A DNA stretch of 64,000 nt. Origin: Closterium sp. NIES-65. Lineage: Eukaryota > Streptophyta > Zygnematophyceae > Desmidiales > Closteriaceae. The stretch is from assembly GCA_948144175.1 (NCBI GenBank), contig CANXME010002051.1, positions 372,001 through 436,000 of the forward strand, written 5' to 3'. Under the pieces are notes generated by a model. It made no database searches. It was not told the DNA's origin and was given only the letters and a program-made list of their open reading frames with translations. Below are positions 1 through 10,600 of the stretch, in pieces. Position numbers and translations under genes: made by a program. How positions within the stretch are numbered: the stretch's first letter is position 1; each line of letters begins with the position of its first letter.

Positions 1-835
1 TGTGGGGCCCTGCCCGCGTCCGTGGACTCGGTCACGAGCGCTACTTCCTGTTGGTGGTTGACGACTACTCGCGTTACACCACAGTCTTCCCCTTGCGCAG
101 CAAGGGTGATGTCACTGAGGTGCTGATCGACTGGATCCGCGCAGCTCGTCTCCAGCTCAGGAAGAGCTTTGGCTCGGACTTTCCTGTGTTGCGTCTGCAC
201 TCGGACAGAGGCGGGGAGTTCTCCTCTGGCCTTCTGTGTTCCTACTGTCGTGCGCGAGGCATCCGTCAGACCTTCACGCTTCCGGACTCACCGCAGCAGA
301 ATGGGATTGCAGAGCGCCGTATTGGCATGGTCATGGACGTCGCTCGTACGTCTATGATGCATGCGGCTGCCCCCCGTTTTCTGTGGCCGTTTGCGGTGAG
401 GTACGCGGCGCATCAGATCAACCTCCACCCCAGGGTCTCCAGGCCGGAGACCTCCCCAGCCCTGCTGTGGACGGGGAAGGTTGGCGATGCGACGGCGTTC
501 CGGGTCTGGGGATCTCGGGCGTTTGTCCGCGACTTGTCTGCGGACAAACTGTCCCCTCGCGCTGCTCCCTGCGTCTTCCTGGGGTTCCCCCCCGACGCCC
601 CTGGGTGGCAGTTCTACCACCCCACCTCTCGCCGTATTCTGTCCTCCCAGGACATCACGTTCGACGAGTCGGTACCCTACTACCGCCTCTTCCCCTACCG
701 CACTCCGTCCCTCCCCCCACCCCTGCTCTTCTTGGTACCAGGTCCCCCCCCGGTAGACCCCCTTCCCCCTCAGGGTCCTGCCCCTTCAGGTGTGTCCCAG
801 GTAGACGCGGTCGAGCCTGTCGACGTCACTGGTGA

Positions 836-1115
836 CTCTGGTGCTGCTGTGGGTGCTGAGCCTAGGGGTGCTGTGACTGGGGGTGCTGTGCCTGGGGGTA
901 CGGAGCCTGGAGGTGCTGAGCCTGGGGGTGCTGCGCCTGGGGGTGCTGAGCCTGGGGGTGCTGAGACTGGAGGTGCTTTGCCTGGGGGTGCTGAGCCTGG
1001 GGGTGCTCAGCCTGGGGGTGCGGAGCCTTGGGGTGCTGAGACTGGAGGTGCTTTTCCTGGGGGTGCTGAGACTGGAGGTTCTTCGCCTGGAGGTTCTCCG
1101 GGTGCTTCGTCTCGC
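836..1115 (+). repeat. 15-bp coding minisatellite (GGAEP pentapeptide) in the pol linker of F
   Basis: About 17 tandem copies of a 15-bp unit close to GGTGCTGAGCCTGGG encode (G-G-A-E-P)n between integrase and RT. Variants such as GGAET and GGAQP occur. Homologous arrays with other copy numbers lie in C (about 17290-17470), G (about 24410-24720) and J (about 63240-63520). Confidence 0.85.
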
Positions 1116-3327
1116 CGAGAGCCACTCTCCCCACAGGAGCTGCGTGAGTGGTTTGCCCGGCGCTGGAGGCGTGGTGCTGGTGCTGGAGGTTCTTCGGCTG
1201 CTGAGGGTGCTGCTGCCGCGCGTCCCGGAGGTGCTCGTACTGGGAGTACTGGAGCTGCTGGGCCTGCGGGTTCGACCGGAGCTGGTGCTGCTGAGGGTGT
1301 TGGCGCTGAGACTACCGCTGGCGGTCCGACTGGCAGTGCTCCTAGTGCTGCTGGAGGTTCTAGGGCTGCTGGAGGTGCCACTGGGGGTTCTGGTGCTGCT
1401 GGAGGTGCTGCTGGAGTGGGTACTCCTGCTGGGGGTACTGGTGTTGTCCCTGCTGTTTCTGGCGTCGCCACGGGGCCCCGACCGTACTTCGTTCCACTCC
1501 TGCAGCAGGTTCTTGGTCTTACACCTTCTCCTGGTCCTCCTCCTCCTCCCTTAGAGGGTCCACAGCCTGTCCTGTCACTGTCACAGCTATAGCCTGCCTC
1601 CCCTTTACCTGCTCCTTCTCCCTACGATGGTCCGACTGGAGGTCTTACTGAGCGTCGTGAGCCTGCGTCATGTCCTGCGTCGCCTGTTCGTGCTGCGCGC
1701 ACTAGTGGTCGCGGTTCGCGTCAGCGTCCTCCTCCTGTCCCTGGCACGCACCGGATGTCTCTGCGTCCGTCTACTGCTCCTCTGCGTGCCCCTTTGCCTT
1801 CTCCTCCTGCTTCCTCTCTTCCTGCTCTTGCCGACCCGGAGTCGGACTCTCTTCATGCTGCCAGTCCTACTGTCACGCGTCTCCTTGCTACTGCCGTCAC
1901 TGACCCTTCTTTCGAGTCTTCTGCTGCGTCTGCCCTTGTTACTGAGCTCGTCGACTTTGCTACTCGCTGTCGTCTAGACTACGCTGCTAGTCTTGTCGCT
2001 GAGTCTGACTCTGCCTGTCCTCCGTCCGTCGGGGGTGAGTGTGCCCTTGGCACGGACGTCCTTGAGGACAGGTAGGAGGAGTTCCAATGTCTGGCCGCCG
2101 CTTCAACTCATCTCGCGTCTGTACTGCTCACCCCTGAGGGAGACCCGGATGCACTAGACATCCCGATTCCGCGCTCTTACGTGGAGGCGATAGAGGGTCC
2201 CTACTCCTCTCAGTGGCAGGCAGCTATGGATGCAGAGATGGCTTCCTGGAAGTCCACAGGCACCTACGTTGACGCTGTCCCCCCTCCTGGGGCGAACATC
2301 GTCAGTGGCATGTGGATCTTCAGGGTGAAGCGGCCGCCGGGTTCTCCGCCTGTCTTCAAGGCGCGTTACGTGGCTCGTGGCTTCAGTCAGCGGCAGGGAG
2401 TTGACTACTTTCAGACCTTCTCCCCCACCCCGAAGATGACCACTCTTCGGGTACTGCTGCACGTTGCTGCTCACCGTGACTACGAGCTGCACTCTCTCGA
2501 CTTCAGCACTGCTTTCTTGCAGGGCAGCCTGCACGAGGAGATCTGGCTGTGCCGCCCACCTGGCTTCACTGGGTCTTTCCCTCCTAGTACCCAGTGGAGT
2601 CTTCGGCGTCCAGTCTACGGTCTCCGCCAGGCGCCGCGTGAGTGGCACGACACACTGAGGACTACGCTGGCGGCGCTTGGGTTTGCTCCTTCCACTGCAG
2701 ACCCGTCGCTGTTTCTGCGCACCGACACCTCGCTGCAGCCGTTCTACATCCTCGTGTACGTCGACGACTTGGTCTTTGCCACAGCTGACACTGCTGGACT
2801 CGCCTACGTGAAGTCCGAGCTGCAGAAGAGACACACGTGCACTGACCTGGGTGAACTGCGCAGCTACCTTGGCTTGCAGATCACCCGGGACAGAGCACGC
2901 CGCACCATTACCCTGACTCAGTCACACATGGTGCAGCAGGTCCTTCAGCGCTTCGGCTTCACGTACTCCTCGCCTCAGGCCACTCCTCTGCCTACTCGCC
3001 ACTCGCTCTCAGCTCTGCCTTCGGATGAGTCCGTAGAGTCGAGTGGCCCGTATCCAGAGCTTGTTGGCTGCCTCATGTACCTGATGACCTGCACTCGACC
3101 TGACCTTGCATACCCTCTTAGCATTCTCGCACGCTATGTTGCTCCTGGGAGACACGGACCAGAGCACATGGCTGCAGCGAAGAGGGTGTTGCGCTACTTG
3201 TGCAGTACGTCGGGCATGGGGCTAGTGCTTGGAGGGCGCAGTCCAGTGGTCCTCACTGGGCATGCAGACGCTTCTTGGGCTGACGACCAGGCTACGCAGC
3301 GGTCGTCACAGGGTTACACCTTCAGTC

Positions 3328-3365
3328 TTTAGGGTTTAGGGTTTAGGATTTAGGGTTTAGGGTTT
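3328..3365 (+). repeat. Interstitial plant-type telomere repeat patch (TTTAGGG)5
   Basis: Five heptamers (four TTTAGGG and one TTTAGGA, third position) plus TTT. Element G keeps the same RNase H site uninterrupted: there 15 nt coding for G-S-G-S-V lie between the two flanks. In F those 15 nt are replaced by 35 nt of telomere repeat, which gives a TAG and a frameshift. Confidence 0.95.
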
Positions 3366-3960
3366 CGTGGCGGGCTACTCGCTCGTCTTCTGTTCTCGGC
3401 TCCAGTTGTGAGGCTGAGATCTACGCCGGGGCTATGGCTGCCCAGGAGCTTCGCTGGCTCACCTACCTGCTCACCGACCTTGGAGAGCCGCCTCGTTCTC
3501 CTCCAGTCCTGTACGTAGACAACAAGGCCATGCTTGCCTTGTGTCGAGAGCAGCGACTGGAGCACAGGACAAAGCACATTGCTCTCCGCTGCTTTCTTGC
3601 TCGTGAGCTACAGCAGCGTGGACAGTTGCGACTTGCGTACGTGGCCTCTGAGGCCAACACTGCTGATGTCTTCACCAAGGCACTTGCGCCTTGTGATCAT
3701 CAGCGCTTCTGCACGCAGCTGGGTCTTGTGCCTGTCTTGCCTCACTTGCTCACTTCTTGACCTTGCTTGTACCTTCACCTATATAAACTCTTGCTCTTGC
3801 TTACTTGACTCTTGTATATCTCTATATGTGATCTTGCATGTGAACTGGCCTTCTGGCCTTTGAACTTGTGCTCGGAATGTGTGGTGACTTTGTGATCCAC
3901 CCTGAGCTTTGCTTTGCTTTGCTTGACTGGTCTTGTGACCCCTTGTTCTCCCCCACTTTG

Positions 3961-3972
3961 CCTATGGGGGTG
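3961..3972 (+). other. Polypurine tract of F
   Basis: CCTATGGGGGTG sits directly before the 3' LTR start, where plus-strand priming is expected. The same sequence occurs in antisense next to the 3' LTR of G (21548-21560), and a close variant precedes the 3' LTR of A. Confidence 0.7.
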
Positions 3973-4104
3973 TGTCAGAACATGATAGCTTACTTGTTTG
4001 TGTAGGCTATAGTGGGGTATCCCATAGGGGGTACAACCCAATTAGGGTTTCCTATTTGTACTCACTTCGTTCATAGTCATTTCATTCTCGTTCAATTCTT
4101 CTCA
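3973..4104 (+). repeat. 3' LTR of F (132 bp)
   Basis: It begins TGTCAGAA, ends TTCTTCTCA, and shares with the other family LTRs the motif GTAGGCTATAGTGGGGTA and an AGGGTTT (telo-box-like) segment. The end is supported by the PBS-adjacent LTR edge of element E, which also ends TTTTCTCA. Confidence 0.88.
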
Positions 4105-4518
4105 ACTAGTGCGGAGGTGCGTAATGAGGTCAGCGACTGTGGGAAAGGCAGCAAGGTCAGGGAAGAGGTACGGTAGCATGAGACGGCTCAGTGCAGCAGT
4201 GGCAGGGGAGGAGTAGCGTGCAACTATAGCGTCGTACAAGGTCTGAGCACTCTTGTACTGACTAAAGTGCGCACGCTCAGAGGTAGGGAGGTGGCGACGC
4301 ACAGCAAGACGTGCAGCAACATCGCGCGTGGCCCACTGGGAGCGAACAGTAGGGTCAGCATCAGCAGCAGGGGCAGGAGAGGCGCCAGAGGTGAGGTCAA
4401 AGAGAGAAAGACCGTCTGCCCTATCGCACTGTAAGAACAGCTGCAGGTCGTCGACCCAGACCTCAAAGTGAATGGCGCGACCCTGAGCGTCAAAAGCTAG
4501 GACACTAGGGGTAGCCAT
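4105..4518 (-). CDS. Gag N-terminal part of E (partial)
   Basis: Open frame of about 138 residues from ATG at 4518. It matches residue by residue the Gag starts of G (34551) and J (60313), with shared motifs such as WVDDLQLFLQ and RYSSPATAALSRLMLPYLFP. It is the capsid-like UBN2/Retrotran_gag region of copia elements. The frame is open to the F junction, so this is an intact N-terminus truncated by a later insertion and not by mutation. Confidence 0.85.
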
Positions 4519-4599
4519 GACAACAGTAGACTAGCAGTACTAACTGTAGGACAGGGGCAGTGCAGTGACAGAAGTGCTGCTCTCACCAAACAGGGCGGT

Positions 4600-5380
4600 T
4601 CGGGCAGCTCAGTAGCACAGCAACACGGCAACACTGCTGCTCGGACGGCTCAGCAGCAACTGCAGCTCCGCAGTACCAGCGGCTCGGCTCCTCAGGCGGC
4701 TCGGGCGGCTCAGGCGGCTCAGGCGGCTCGGAGGGCTCAGGCGGCTCGGGCGGCTCGGGTCCTCAGCGGCACAGGCGGCTCGGGCGGCTCGGCTCCTCAA
4801 CGGCTCAGGCGGCTCGGGCAGCTCGGGCGGCTCAGGTGGCTCGGGCGGCTCGGGCGGTGAAGGGCGGCGGGGCTGCAAGGGAGGTGGCGGGGCCGCGGTG
4901 GTAGAGGCGGCGGGGCCACAGAGAATGGTGGCGGGGCCGCAGCGAGAGAGGCGGCGGGGCCGGGACGAAGGGCGGCGGGGCCGCGGCGAAGGGCGGCAGG
5001 GGCCGCGACGAAGGGCGGCAGGGCCGCGACGAAGGGTGGCAGGGGCCGCGACGAAGGGCGGCAGGGCCGCGAAGAAGGGCGGCGGGGCCGCGTCGAGAGA
5101 GGCGGCGGTTCCGCGTCGAGAGTGGCGGCGGGGCCGCGACGAAGGGTGGCAGGGGCCGCAACGAAGGGCGGCAGGGGCCGCGACGAAGGGCGGCAGGGCC
5201 GCGACGAAGGGCGGCGGGGCCGCGTCGAGAGAGGCGGCGGGGCCGCGACGAGGGGCGGTGGGGCCTCAGTGTGAGGCGGCGGGGCCTAATCGACGGGCGG
5301 CGGGGCCTCTAGGGCGGCTCGACAAAGCGAGAGAGGGCCCGGAGCGCGACTCAGGCCGAGCGCGCTTCGGGTAGGAAAAA
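4600..5380 (-). repeat. GC-rich tandem repeats in the 5' leader of E
   Basis: On the plus strand 4600-4860 carries about 9-bp units close to GGCTCGGGC/GGCTCAGGC. The stretch 4860-5320 carries longer units built on GGGCCGCGACGAAGGGCGGC. The block lies between PBS and gag ATG, so it is an untranslated leader. Long open frames here on either strand are compositional artefacts. Comparable but different arrays fill the leaders of C and G. Confidence 0.75.
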
Positions 5381-5396
5381 AAAAAAAAAAAATCGA
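5379..5396 (+). repeat. Poly(A) run in the leader of E
   Basis: A mononucleotide A run of about 17 nt (poly-T in element sense), about 40 nt inside the PBS. Shorter A runs sit at the equivalent place in C (about 19422-19430) and G (about 35286-35292). Confidence 0.7.
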
Positions 5397-5416
5397 TGTG
5401 GTGGGCCCTAGGCACA

Positions 5417-5445
5417 GTTCCCACGGGGGAACCTGCTCGATACCA
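5417..5445 (-). promoter_or_regulatory. PBS and adjacent hairpin of E
   Basis: In element sense the LTR is followed at once by TGGTATCGAGC (5445-5435), a one-base-deleted relative of the initiator-tRNA-Met complement TGGTATCAGAGC. Next comes an inverted repeat GTTCCC-NNGT-GGGAAC (5432-5417). The same pairing exists in G (35314-35329) and, slightly changed, in C (19457-19473), so it is a conserved leader structure. Confidence 0.7.
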
Positions 5446-5567
5446 TGAGAAAAGTAGAACGAGAATGAATGAACTATGGAATGAAAGTGATACAAGTATG
5501 CAACCCTAGAAATGTGTACCCCATATGGGCTACCCCACTATAGCCTACAGAATATTATAATTTGACA
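5446..5567 (-). repeat. 5' LTR of E (122 bp)
   Basis: In minus sense it begins TGTCAAATTATAATATTC and ends TTTTCTCA, directly before the PBS. It contains the family motifs GTAGGCTATAGTGGGGTA and CTAGGGTT. Confidence 0.88.
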
Positions 5568-5568
5568 A

Positions 5569-6162
5569 CTATTACGAGGCTCGGCGCTCGAGTGGATTTA
5601 CAACAGCAATAAGATCCGAGGCGAGGGGTCATGGACGCAGTTTCGAGAAGCATTCATTCAACGTTTCGAACCAATCAACTCCAGCTACATGGCGTGGCAG
5701 CAGATTCATCAGCATAAACAGTTTGGCAGGGTAACACAATATACGCAGCAGATGGAGAGCCTCTTCAACCGAATAACCGACCTGACCAGAACGGAAAAAA
5801 TCCAAGCGTATACCGAGGGGCTAAAGATGGAAGTCCGCCGACAGGTGATTGCCGCGAACTACAACAATTATCGCGACTTGGTATGTGCATCAGAGAGATT
5901 CGATGCATTGACTCCACGCAAACTGGAGACACGATGCCACGTGCCGAACAGATCATTTGGCACGAAGCGATCGGCACCACCCACGACCGCCGACCCGATG
6001 GACATTGACAAGATCGACGCAAAGCAGCGGCCGACAAAATCTGGGGAGTGCGAATTTTGCGGCGCAGCAGGACATCGACTCTTGGCGTGTTGGAAAATGA
6101 AGAAGGCACGAGCGGAGCTGCAGGGCAACAACAGTGTGACATCCACGATGGCGAAAAAATGA
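5569..6162 (+). pseudogene. Gag of D, capsid C-terminal part and zinc knuckle
   Basis: The frame is open from the E junction and starts inside the capsid, in the region typical for gypsy Gag (SALEWIYNS..., MAWQQIHQHKQFG). It ends with a CCHC knuckle CEFCGAAGHRLLAC (about 6049-6090). A TGA at 6160-6162 interrupts; the same frame continues after it, so this is probably an acquired stop and not the natural Gag end. About 70 capsid residues expected upstream are missing because of the insertion. Confidence 0.85.
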
Positions 6163-6870
6163 GGACACGATGGAACGAATTTTAAACGCCACGACCGGCC
6201 GGCAACAGGGGAAATCGCCGAGACAAATGGAGGCTCCGTGAAACAAGACTCTGCACCGACCGGGAAACTCCAGCCGAACACCCCCGAGAGTAAGAATATT
6301 CCCTCTCGAGATTTTCAAGCATTTAAAAATTTCAGGGGAGATTTCAAGGCCAAGAAAAAGCCTTCAAAAATTATTCAGGTACCTGAGAAGTTGGGCAAAC
6401 CACTCCGGAGCGTTGAAAAGGGTCGTGCATTCCAAGGAGTTACTATTCTCTCCCCGCAGCACGGTGTTAAGGCTCCCTATTGCCCACAAGTGAAGCCTAC
6501 ACAGCTGCAAAGGCTTACGGGAAGGATCCAGGCCAAGACGAAGCTGAATCGGCCTCAGATAAATCCTTCCAACCCTACTCAGTTGGAAACCGATATGGAG
6601 TCAGCAGCTTCGAGCGCAGGACCTTGGGGAGATCTATTCGACGTACCCTACGATCCTATAAGCGAGACCATCTACGGTTACTCGGAGCAGCAACAACACT
6701 TCTACTCGAGGTGATCTGCAACGGGCGACGCCTCCAGGCACTGGTGGACAGCCGTGCGTCTCACTCGGACCGCGGGACATTGGAGAAAAATGGAGAATCT
6801 TCGGAGGAGACCAAGTTCACGGCAACGATGGTGGACGGTACGAAACTTCCCATTCACGGCGAAGCATCAC
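6163..6870 (+). pseudogene. Gag-pol spacer and start of protease of D
   Basis: Lysine/proline-rich spacer in the gag frame (6238-6714). A frame change near 6690 leads to an aspartic-protease start with ALVDSRASHS, where retropepsins normally carry DSG/DTG: the third residue is Arg, which should inactivate it. The frame runs into the target site of element I at 6871-6875 and resumes at 12288 in the protease. Confidence 0.75.
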
Positions 6871-6875
6871 TGCAG

Positions 6876-7500
6876 TGTAGAATTCCACTACTATAGCAGC
6901 TTGATTGAGCTCAGAAGCACGATTCCAACGCACCAAAGAGTGCAGGAAACTGTCCACTATAGCCAAAGATACACACAAACATAGCAGTGATAATGACTTG
7001 GTTAATTTCTGGTTTGTGCTCTCTGGTTTTATACTAGGACGCAATACAAAATAAAAGCACACAAGATAGTGTCGACCCGGGTCGCACGTTGAATTTCGTC
7101 GACACGAAATTCGGAGCCTTGAATTTCGCCGAGCGAATTCCATTGACTGGAATTCCGCAGACGAGAATTTCCGCGACAAGAATTCCGTCGACCACCGAAT
7201 GTAACTCCCGTGCGAATTCCGTTGACTTGGACGTTTTGCTCCCGAGTTTCAAACCGAACGCGACCCGAGATCGATTTCGCCAAACTGTCCCCAATCTGTC
7301 CCCAAACTGTCCCCAATCTGTCCTGACAAGACACTTTCGGGACACTTGAATCGAAAGGTCTCCAGTTCGAAACTCGTGTGCACCATAACCAGCGCCTTAG
7401 CAGAAACTGTCCTGAGACACTTTCAGGACAGATTTGAAGGTCACGAGTTCGAATCCCAGTGCAGACATTTTGTTGCTCATGGCAGCATTTCCTTCTAACA
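6876..7500 (-). repeat. 3' LTR of I (625 bp)
   Basis: In element sense it begins TGTTAGAAGG and ends AATTCTACA. It differs from the 5' LTR by an 11-bp indel (the extra copy is near 12190) and scattered substitutions, which indicates a fairly recent insertion. Confidence 0.92.
7085..7335 (-). repeat. Short internal repeats of the I LTR (3' copy)
   Basis: On the plus strand 7089-7230 holds about seven degenerate 13-15 bp units with core GAATTYC followed by GAC (partly palindromic). Positions 7280-7335 hold about four units of CTGTCCCCAA(T). The matching blocks in the 5' LTR copy are at about 11870-12000 and 12060-12115. They lie in U3/R and could carry promoter or polyadenylation functions; that is inference. 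Confidence 0.6.
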
Positions 7501-7529
7501 CGCCCCTTGCTGTCAGGAGCACGCTGGAC

Positions 7530-7697
7530 CAGCCCGGCTGCTGCACAGCATCGATTGAAGGCTGCCTTCTCGAGCCGCTTCGTGAAGAAGTCCGCTTGCT
7601 GCGCCGTTGTAGGGATGTGCTGCACCTCCAACTTCTTCATGCGCACCATGTCCTGTAGCCACATGCGGCGACGGTCCACATGCTTTCCCCATCCTTG
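7530..7697 (-). pseudogene. RNase H C-terminal remnant of I
   Basis: Reads KHVDRRRMWLQDMV and AQQADFFTKRLEKAAF, the typical end of copia RNase H (T-K-H-I-D and A-D-x-x-T-K). It follows directly on RT sequence truncated after LYYKDG, in a different frame. About 270-300 residues, including the YVDD motif and the RNase H core, have been deleted at about 7690-7697. The frame continues into the 3' LTR without an early stop. Confidence 0.8.
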
Positions 7698-10600
7698 TAG
7701 TATAGGGCCTGGTCCACAAGGCTCTTCTTGTACCCCTCCACAAGGAGCACCTTGTCCAGCTCCTTGTACCACAGAAGGGGACTCTGCTTTAGCCCGTAAA
7801 GGCTTTTCTGCAGGAGGCACACCTTGCTGCTACCGTCGGTGAAGTAAGGCGGCTGCTGCATGTAGATCTCGTGGTCGATGGTGCCGTGAAGAAATGCATT
7901 CTTCACATCAAGCTGCAGCAAATCCAGGTCCATAGCTGTTGCGATTGAGAGGAGCACGCGAACGGTGGTGTAGCTGCCAACAGGAGCGTAAGTGTCGTCG
8001 TAGTCGATGCCGAATCCCTGGCTAAAGCCCTTAGCTACTAGCCTGGCCTTGTACTTCTCCACGGTGCCATCGGGCCGCAGCTTCTTCTTCAGCAGCCACT
8101 TGACGCCGACGATTTTGCGACCTTCAGGTAAGTCAGCCAACGTCCAAGTGCCTTGCTCATCAAGGCTCTCCATCTCCTCCTTCATAGCAGCCCACCATTC
8201 CTTACCTTCAGGTCCGGTCAACGCAGCTGCCAGGTCGAGGATGACACCTCCCCAAGCGCCTTCCTCCTCCTCATCCTCGTCTGGGTATTCCACTTCGTCA
8301 TTGCTGTCCGTGTCGCACTCGTCCTCAGCAAGGTATGCCACGTCGAACGGGTTGTCCTCATCATCCGCATCTAGGGCCGTCATGGCTGATGGCTGAAACC
8401 GTACGGGTGGCACCCCCTTGTTAGGCCTGCTGGAGTGACGTGGGGGTGGTGGAATGGGCTGGAAGGGGGGAACAGCAGGTGAAGGCTCATGCTCATGGGC
8501 CATAGGTGACTGCTCATCCACTGCTTCTTCTTCTTCCTCCTCCTCGTGATCAGCCATGCTGGTGTCAACCTCCAGAGGACCATCCTCTGGTCCTACAGGC
8601 GCCGAATCAGCAACAGAGGGTGGACCAGGAGGAGGAGGTGCAGTAGGTGCCTTGGTGCCCAAAGGGCCCACCGAGCATTCAAGGGGTTTCTCGCCCCCTT
8701 GTACAGACGGTACCGGGACCACGATGACGGTACGTGGTGGCGGCAGATTCTGCTCGGGGTCGTGGGGCTCAGGGAAGAGAGATGGGACTGAAGCAAAGGG
8801 TGGTGTGCGCTGGTCATTCCCGTCACCCACGCGTGCACGCCACTTCTGCCACCGTTCAAGTGACATGTCCTCATAAAAACGTGCATCCCGGGTGATGACC
8901 ATGCGCTTTGACTCAACATCCACCACACGCCATCCCTTACTTTCCATGCTCATGCCCAAATGAATGCCCCAACGAGTCTTGCTTGCAAGCTTCCCCTCAC
9001 GCTCATGCTCAGGAATGAGGTACTGCACCATGCACCCGAACACACGGACCATGGACACATCGGGCTTGACTTTGAACACCACCAAATGAGGGGTCACACC
9101 ATGGGGCAGGGTGGATTGGTGCACACAGTTTACCACCCACAAGAACTGCTGGAAAGCAAAGTGCCACCAGTGTGCTTTCACCCCCATGTGCCCCAACATC
9201 ACACGCATGCCCTCGGTTACCGTACGGTTGCGGCGTTCAGCCACACCGTTCTGCTGGGGGGTCGAGGGGCAGGAGAGTTGACATAAAATTCCTCGTTGCT
9301 TCAGCAGCAACAGAAACTCATTCGACAAAAACTCCCCTCCCCGGTCCGACCGCAACACCTTCACCGTCACGCCGGTTTGGCGTTCAGCTTCGGGAAGCCA
9401 TTCCTTGAAGGCAGCAAGCGCGTCGCTCTTCAGCTTCAACGTCTTCCCCCAGGTGTAACGTGAGGCGTGGTCGACAAAAAGAATGTAGTACCTGCTTCCA
9501 TCCATGGCTAGGGTCTGAAATGGACCGCACACGTCAGTATGGACCAGCCCAAGTACCTGCTCCTCTTGCTTGTCGTGCAGCGGAAATGATTCACGAGTGA
9601 GTTTGGCTTCATGGCAGGAGGTGCACGGCATATCCTCACCTCCTTTCTCCAGATCCATACCGAACATGCCACCGCTCGTGGCTGTCCGCTTCACCGCATC
9701 GAAGTGGACGTGTCCAAGGCGAGCGTGCCACAGGTTGGGCGTTGCCTTGGAGCCCACGGCGTACGTCTTGAGGCTGGCCACTCCATATTTAGCTTCCGGC
9801 TTGCTTGACGCCACATCAGCAATCTCCTTTGCCGTGCCGTTGCTTGCCGTTGCAGCCGCCGTGCCATTGCACGCCAATGCAGCCCCTGTGCCGTTGCTCG
9901 CCGCTCCACCCGCCATATCGGTGCATGCCGCTGCAGCCGCCATGCCGTTGCATGCCACTGCTGCCGTTGCACCGTTCCTTGCTGGCCCCGGTTTCAGGTC
10001 AAGGCAGTGAAGGCGATGGCGGTATCGTGCCGTTGCAGCCACTTGACCTCCTGATGCAATGATGCGAGTGACACCTTCCTCGGTTTGTAGCTTTGCTCCC
10101 TTGTCCAAGAGTTGCCCAGGGGAGACCAAGTTGGCCTTCATTCCTGGCACAAAGAGGACATCATATAGGGTCACACGCAAGCCGTTAGTGCCCTCCAGCA
10201 AAACCTCACCAACACCGGCAACTTCCTGCATAGAACCATCAAACCCTTTGACTGATTTCGTTGCAGATGGGTCACGGATCACCGTGAACCACTCCTTGCG
10301 GCCAGTCATGTGTTGGGAGCATCCTGAGTCAAGGAACCACAAATCCTTGTCGTCGGCCAGCAACTTTGCAGCCGAACACGCGACGGTGAGCGCCACGCCC
10401 TTCCCGTCTCCTTCAGCTACGTTCGCGGCTGCCGCGGGCGTTGTATCTTTCTTCTTGTTGGTGCACTTGGCAGCCATGTGCCCCTCCTCATTGCAGTTGT
10501 AGCAGCGCCCCTTGAAGGGGGCTCGCTTCTTCTCCCGCTTGCCATCCGTCTGCTCCCTCCCCCTTTTTCCTTCCTTCTCGTTGACCCCCGTTGTAGCCAC

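Larger units (their letters stand above)
3..3760 (+). pseudogene. Pol of F: integrase, linker, RT and RNase H (interrupted)
   Basis: One frame is followed from base 3 to 3327. It starts inside the rve integrase core, where the second acidic residue lies in HSDRGGEFS (about 198-224) and the glutamate in PQQNGIAERR (about 291-320). A low-complexity GGAEP-rich linker covers about 836-1590. The copia RT (RVT_2) covers about 2160-3150 with the catalytic YVDD at 2757-2768, and copia RNase H follows. Two in-frame TAG codons (1590-1592, 2073-2075) break the frame; sister copies read glutamine at the second. A telomere-repeat patch at 3328-3365 adds a stop and shifts the frame, and the RNase H C-terminal half resumes in another frame (about 3366-3760). 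Catalytic motifs of integrase and RT are otherwise intact, but the protein cannot be made whole. Confidence 0.92.
1..4104 (+). mobile_element. Copia LTR retrotransposon F, 3' two thirds (5' end outside window)
   Basis: The order integrase, proline/glycine-rich linker, reverse transcriptase, RNase H, 3' untranslated part, purine tract and 3' LTR is that of a Ty1/copia element. The left side is cut by the window edge. The right end is an intact LTR terminus at 4104, followed by ACTAG (4105-4109), which matches the gag sequence of the minus-strand element E on the right. F is therefore read as an insertion into E. It has few lesions (two TAG stops and one telomere-repeat patch) and is probably the youngest member of the left-hand stack. 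Confidence 0.93.
4105..5567 (-). mobile_element. Copia LTR retrotransposon E, 5' end only (minus strand)
   Basis: In minus-strand order the 5' LTR (5567-5446), primer binding site, GC-rich leader and Gag N-terminus are present. The gag frame stops abruptly at 4105, where the intact 3' LTR of F begins. The outer LTR edge at 5567 abuts broken gypsy gag (D) and is followed by ACTAT (5568-5572), a candidate target duplication. E is read as inserted in D and itself split by F; its remainder should lie left of base 1. Confidence 0.9.

Noticed and set aside
883-1554. Leucine/valine-rich frame of 223 codons
   Set aside because: Out-of-frame reading of the GGAEP minisatellite inside Pol of F.
3328-3365. 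True chromosome end or centromeric telomere block
   Set aside because: Only 38 bp, and coding sequence of the same element continues on both sides.
4832-5374. Long frames in the GC-rich region on both strands
   Set aside because: They lie in the untranslated leader of copia E, made of short GC-rich repeats; no family similarity.
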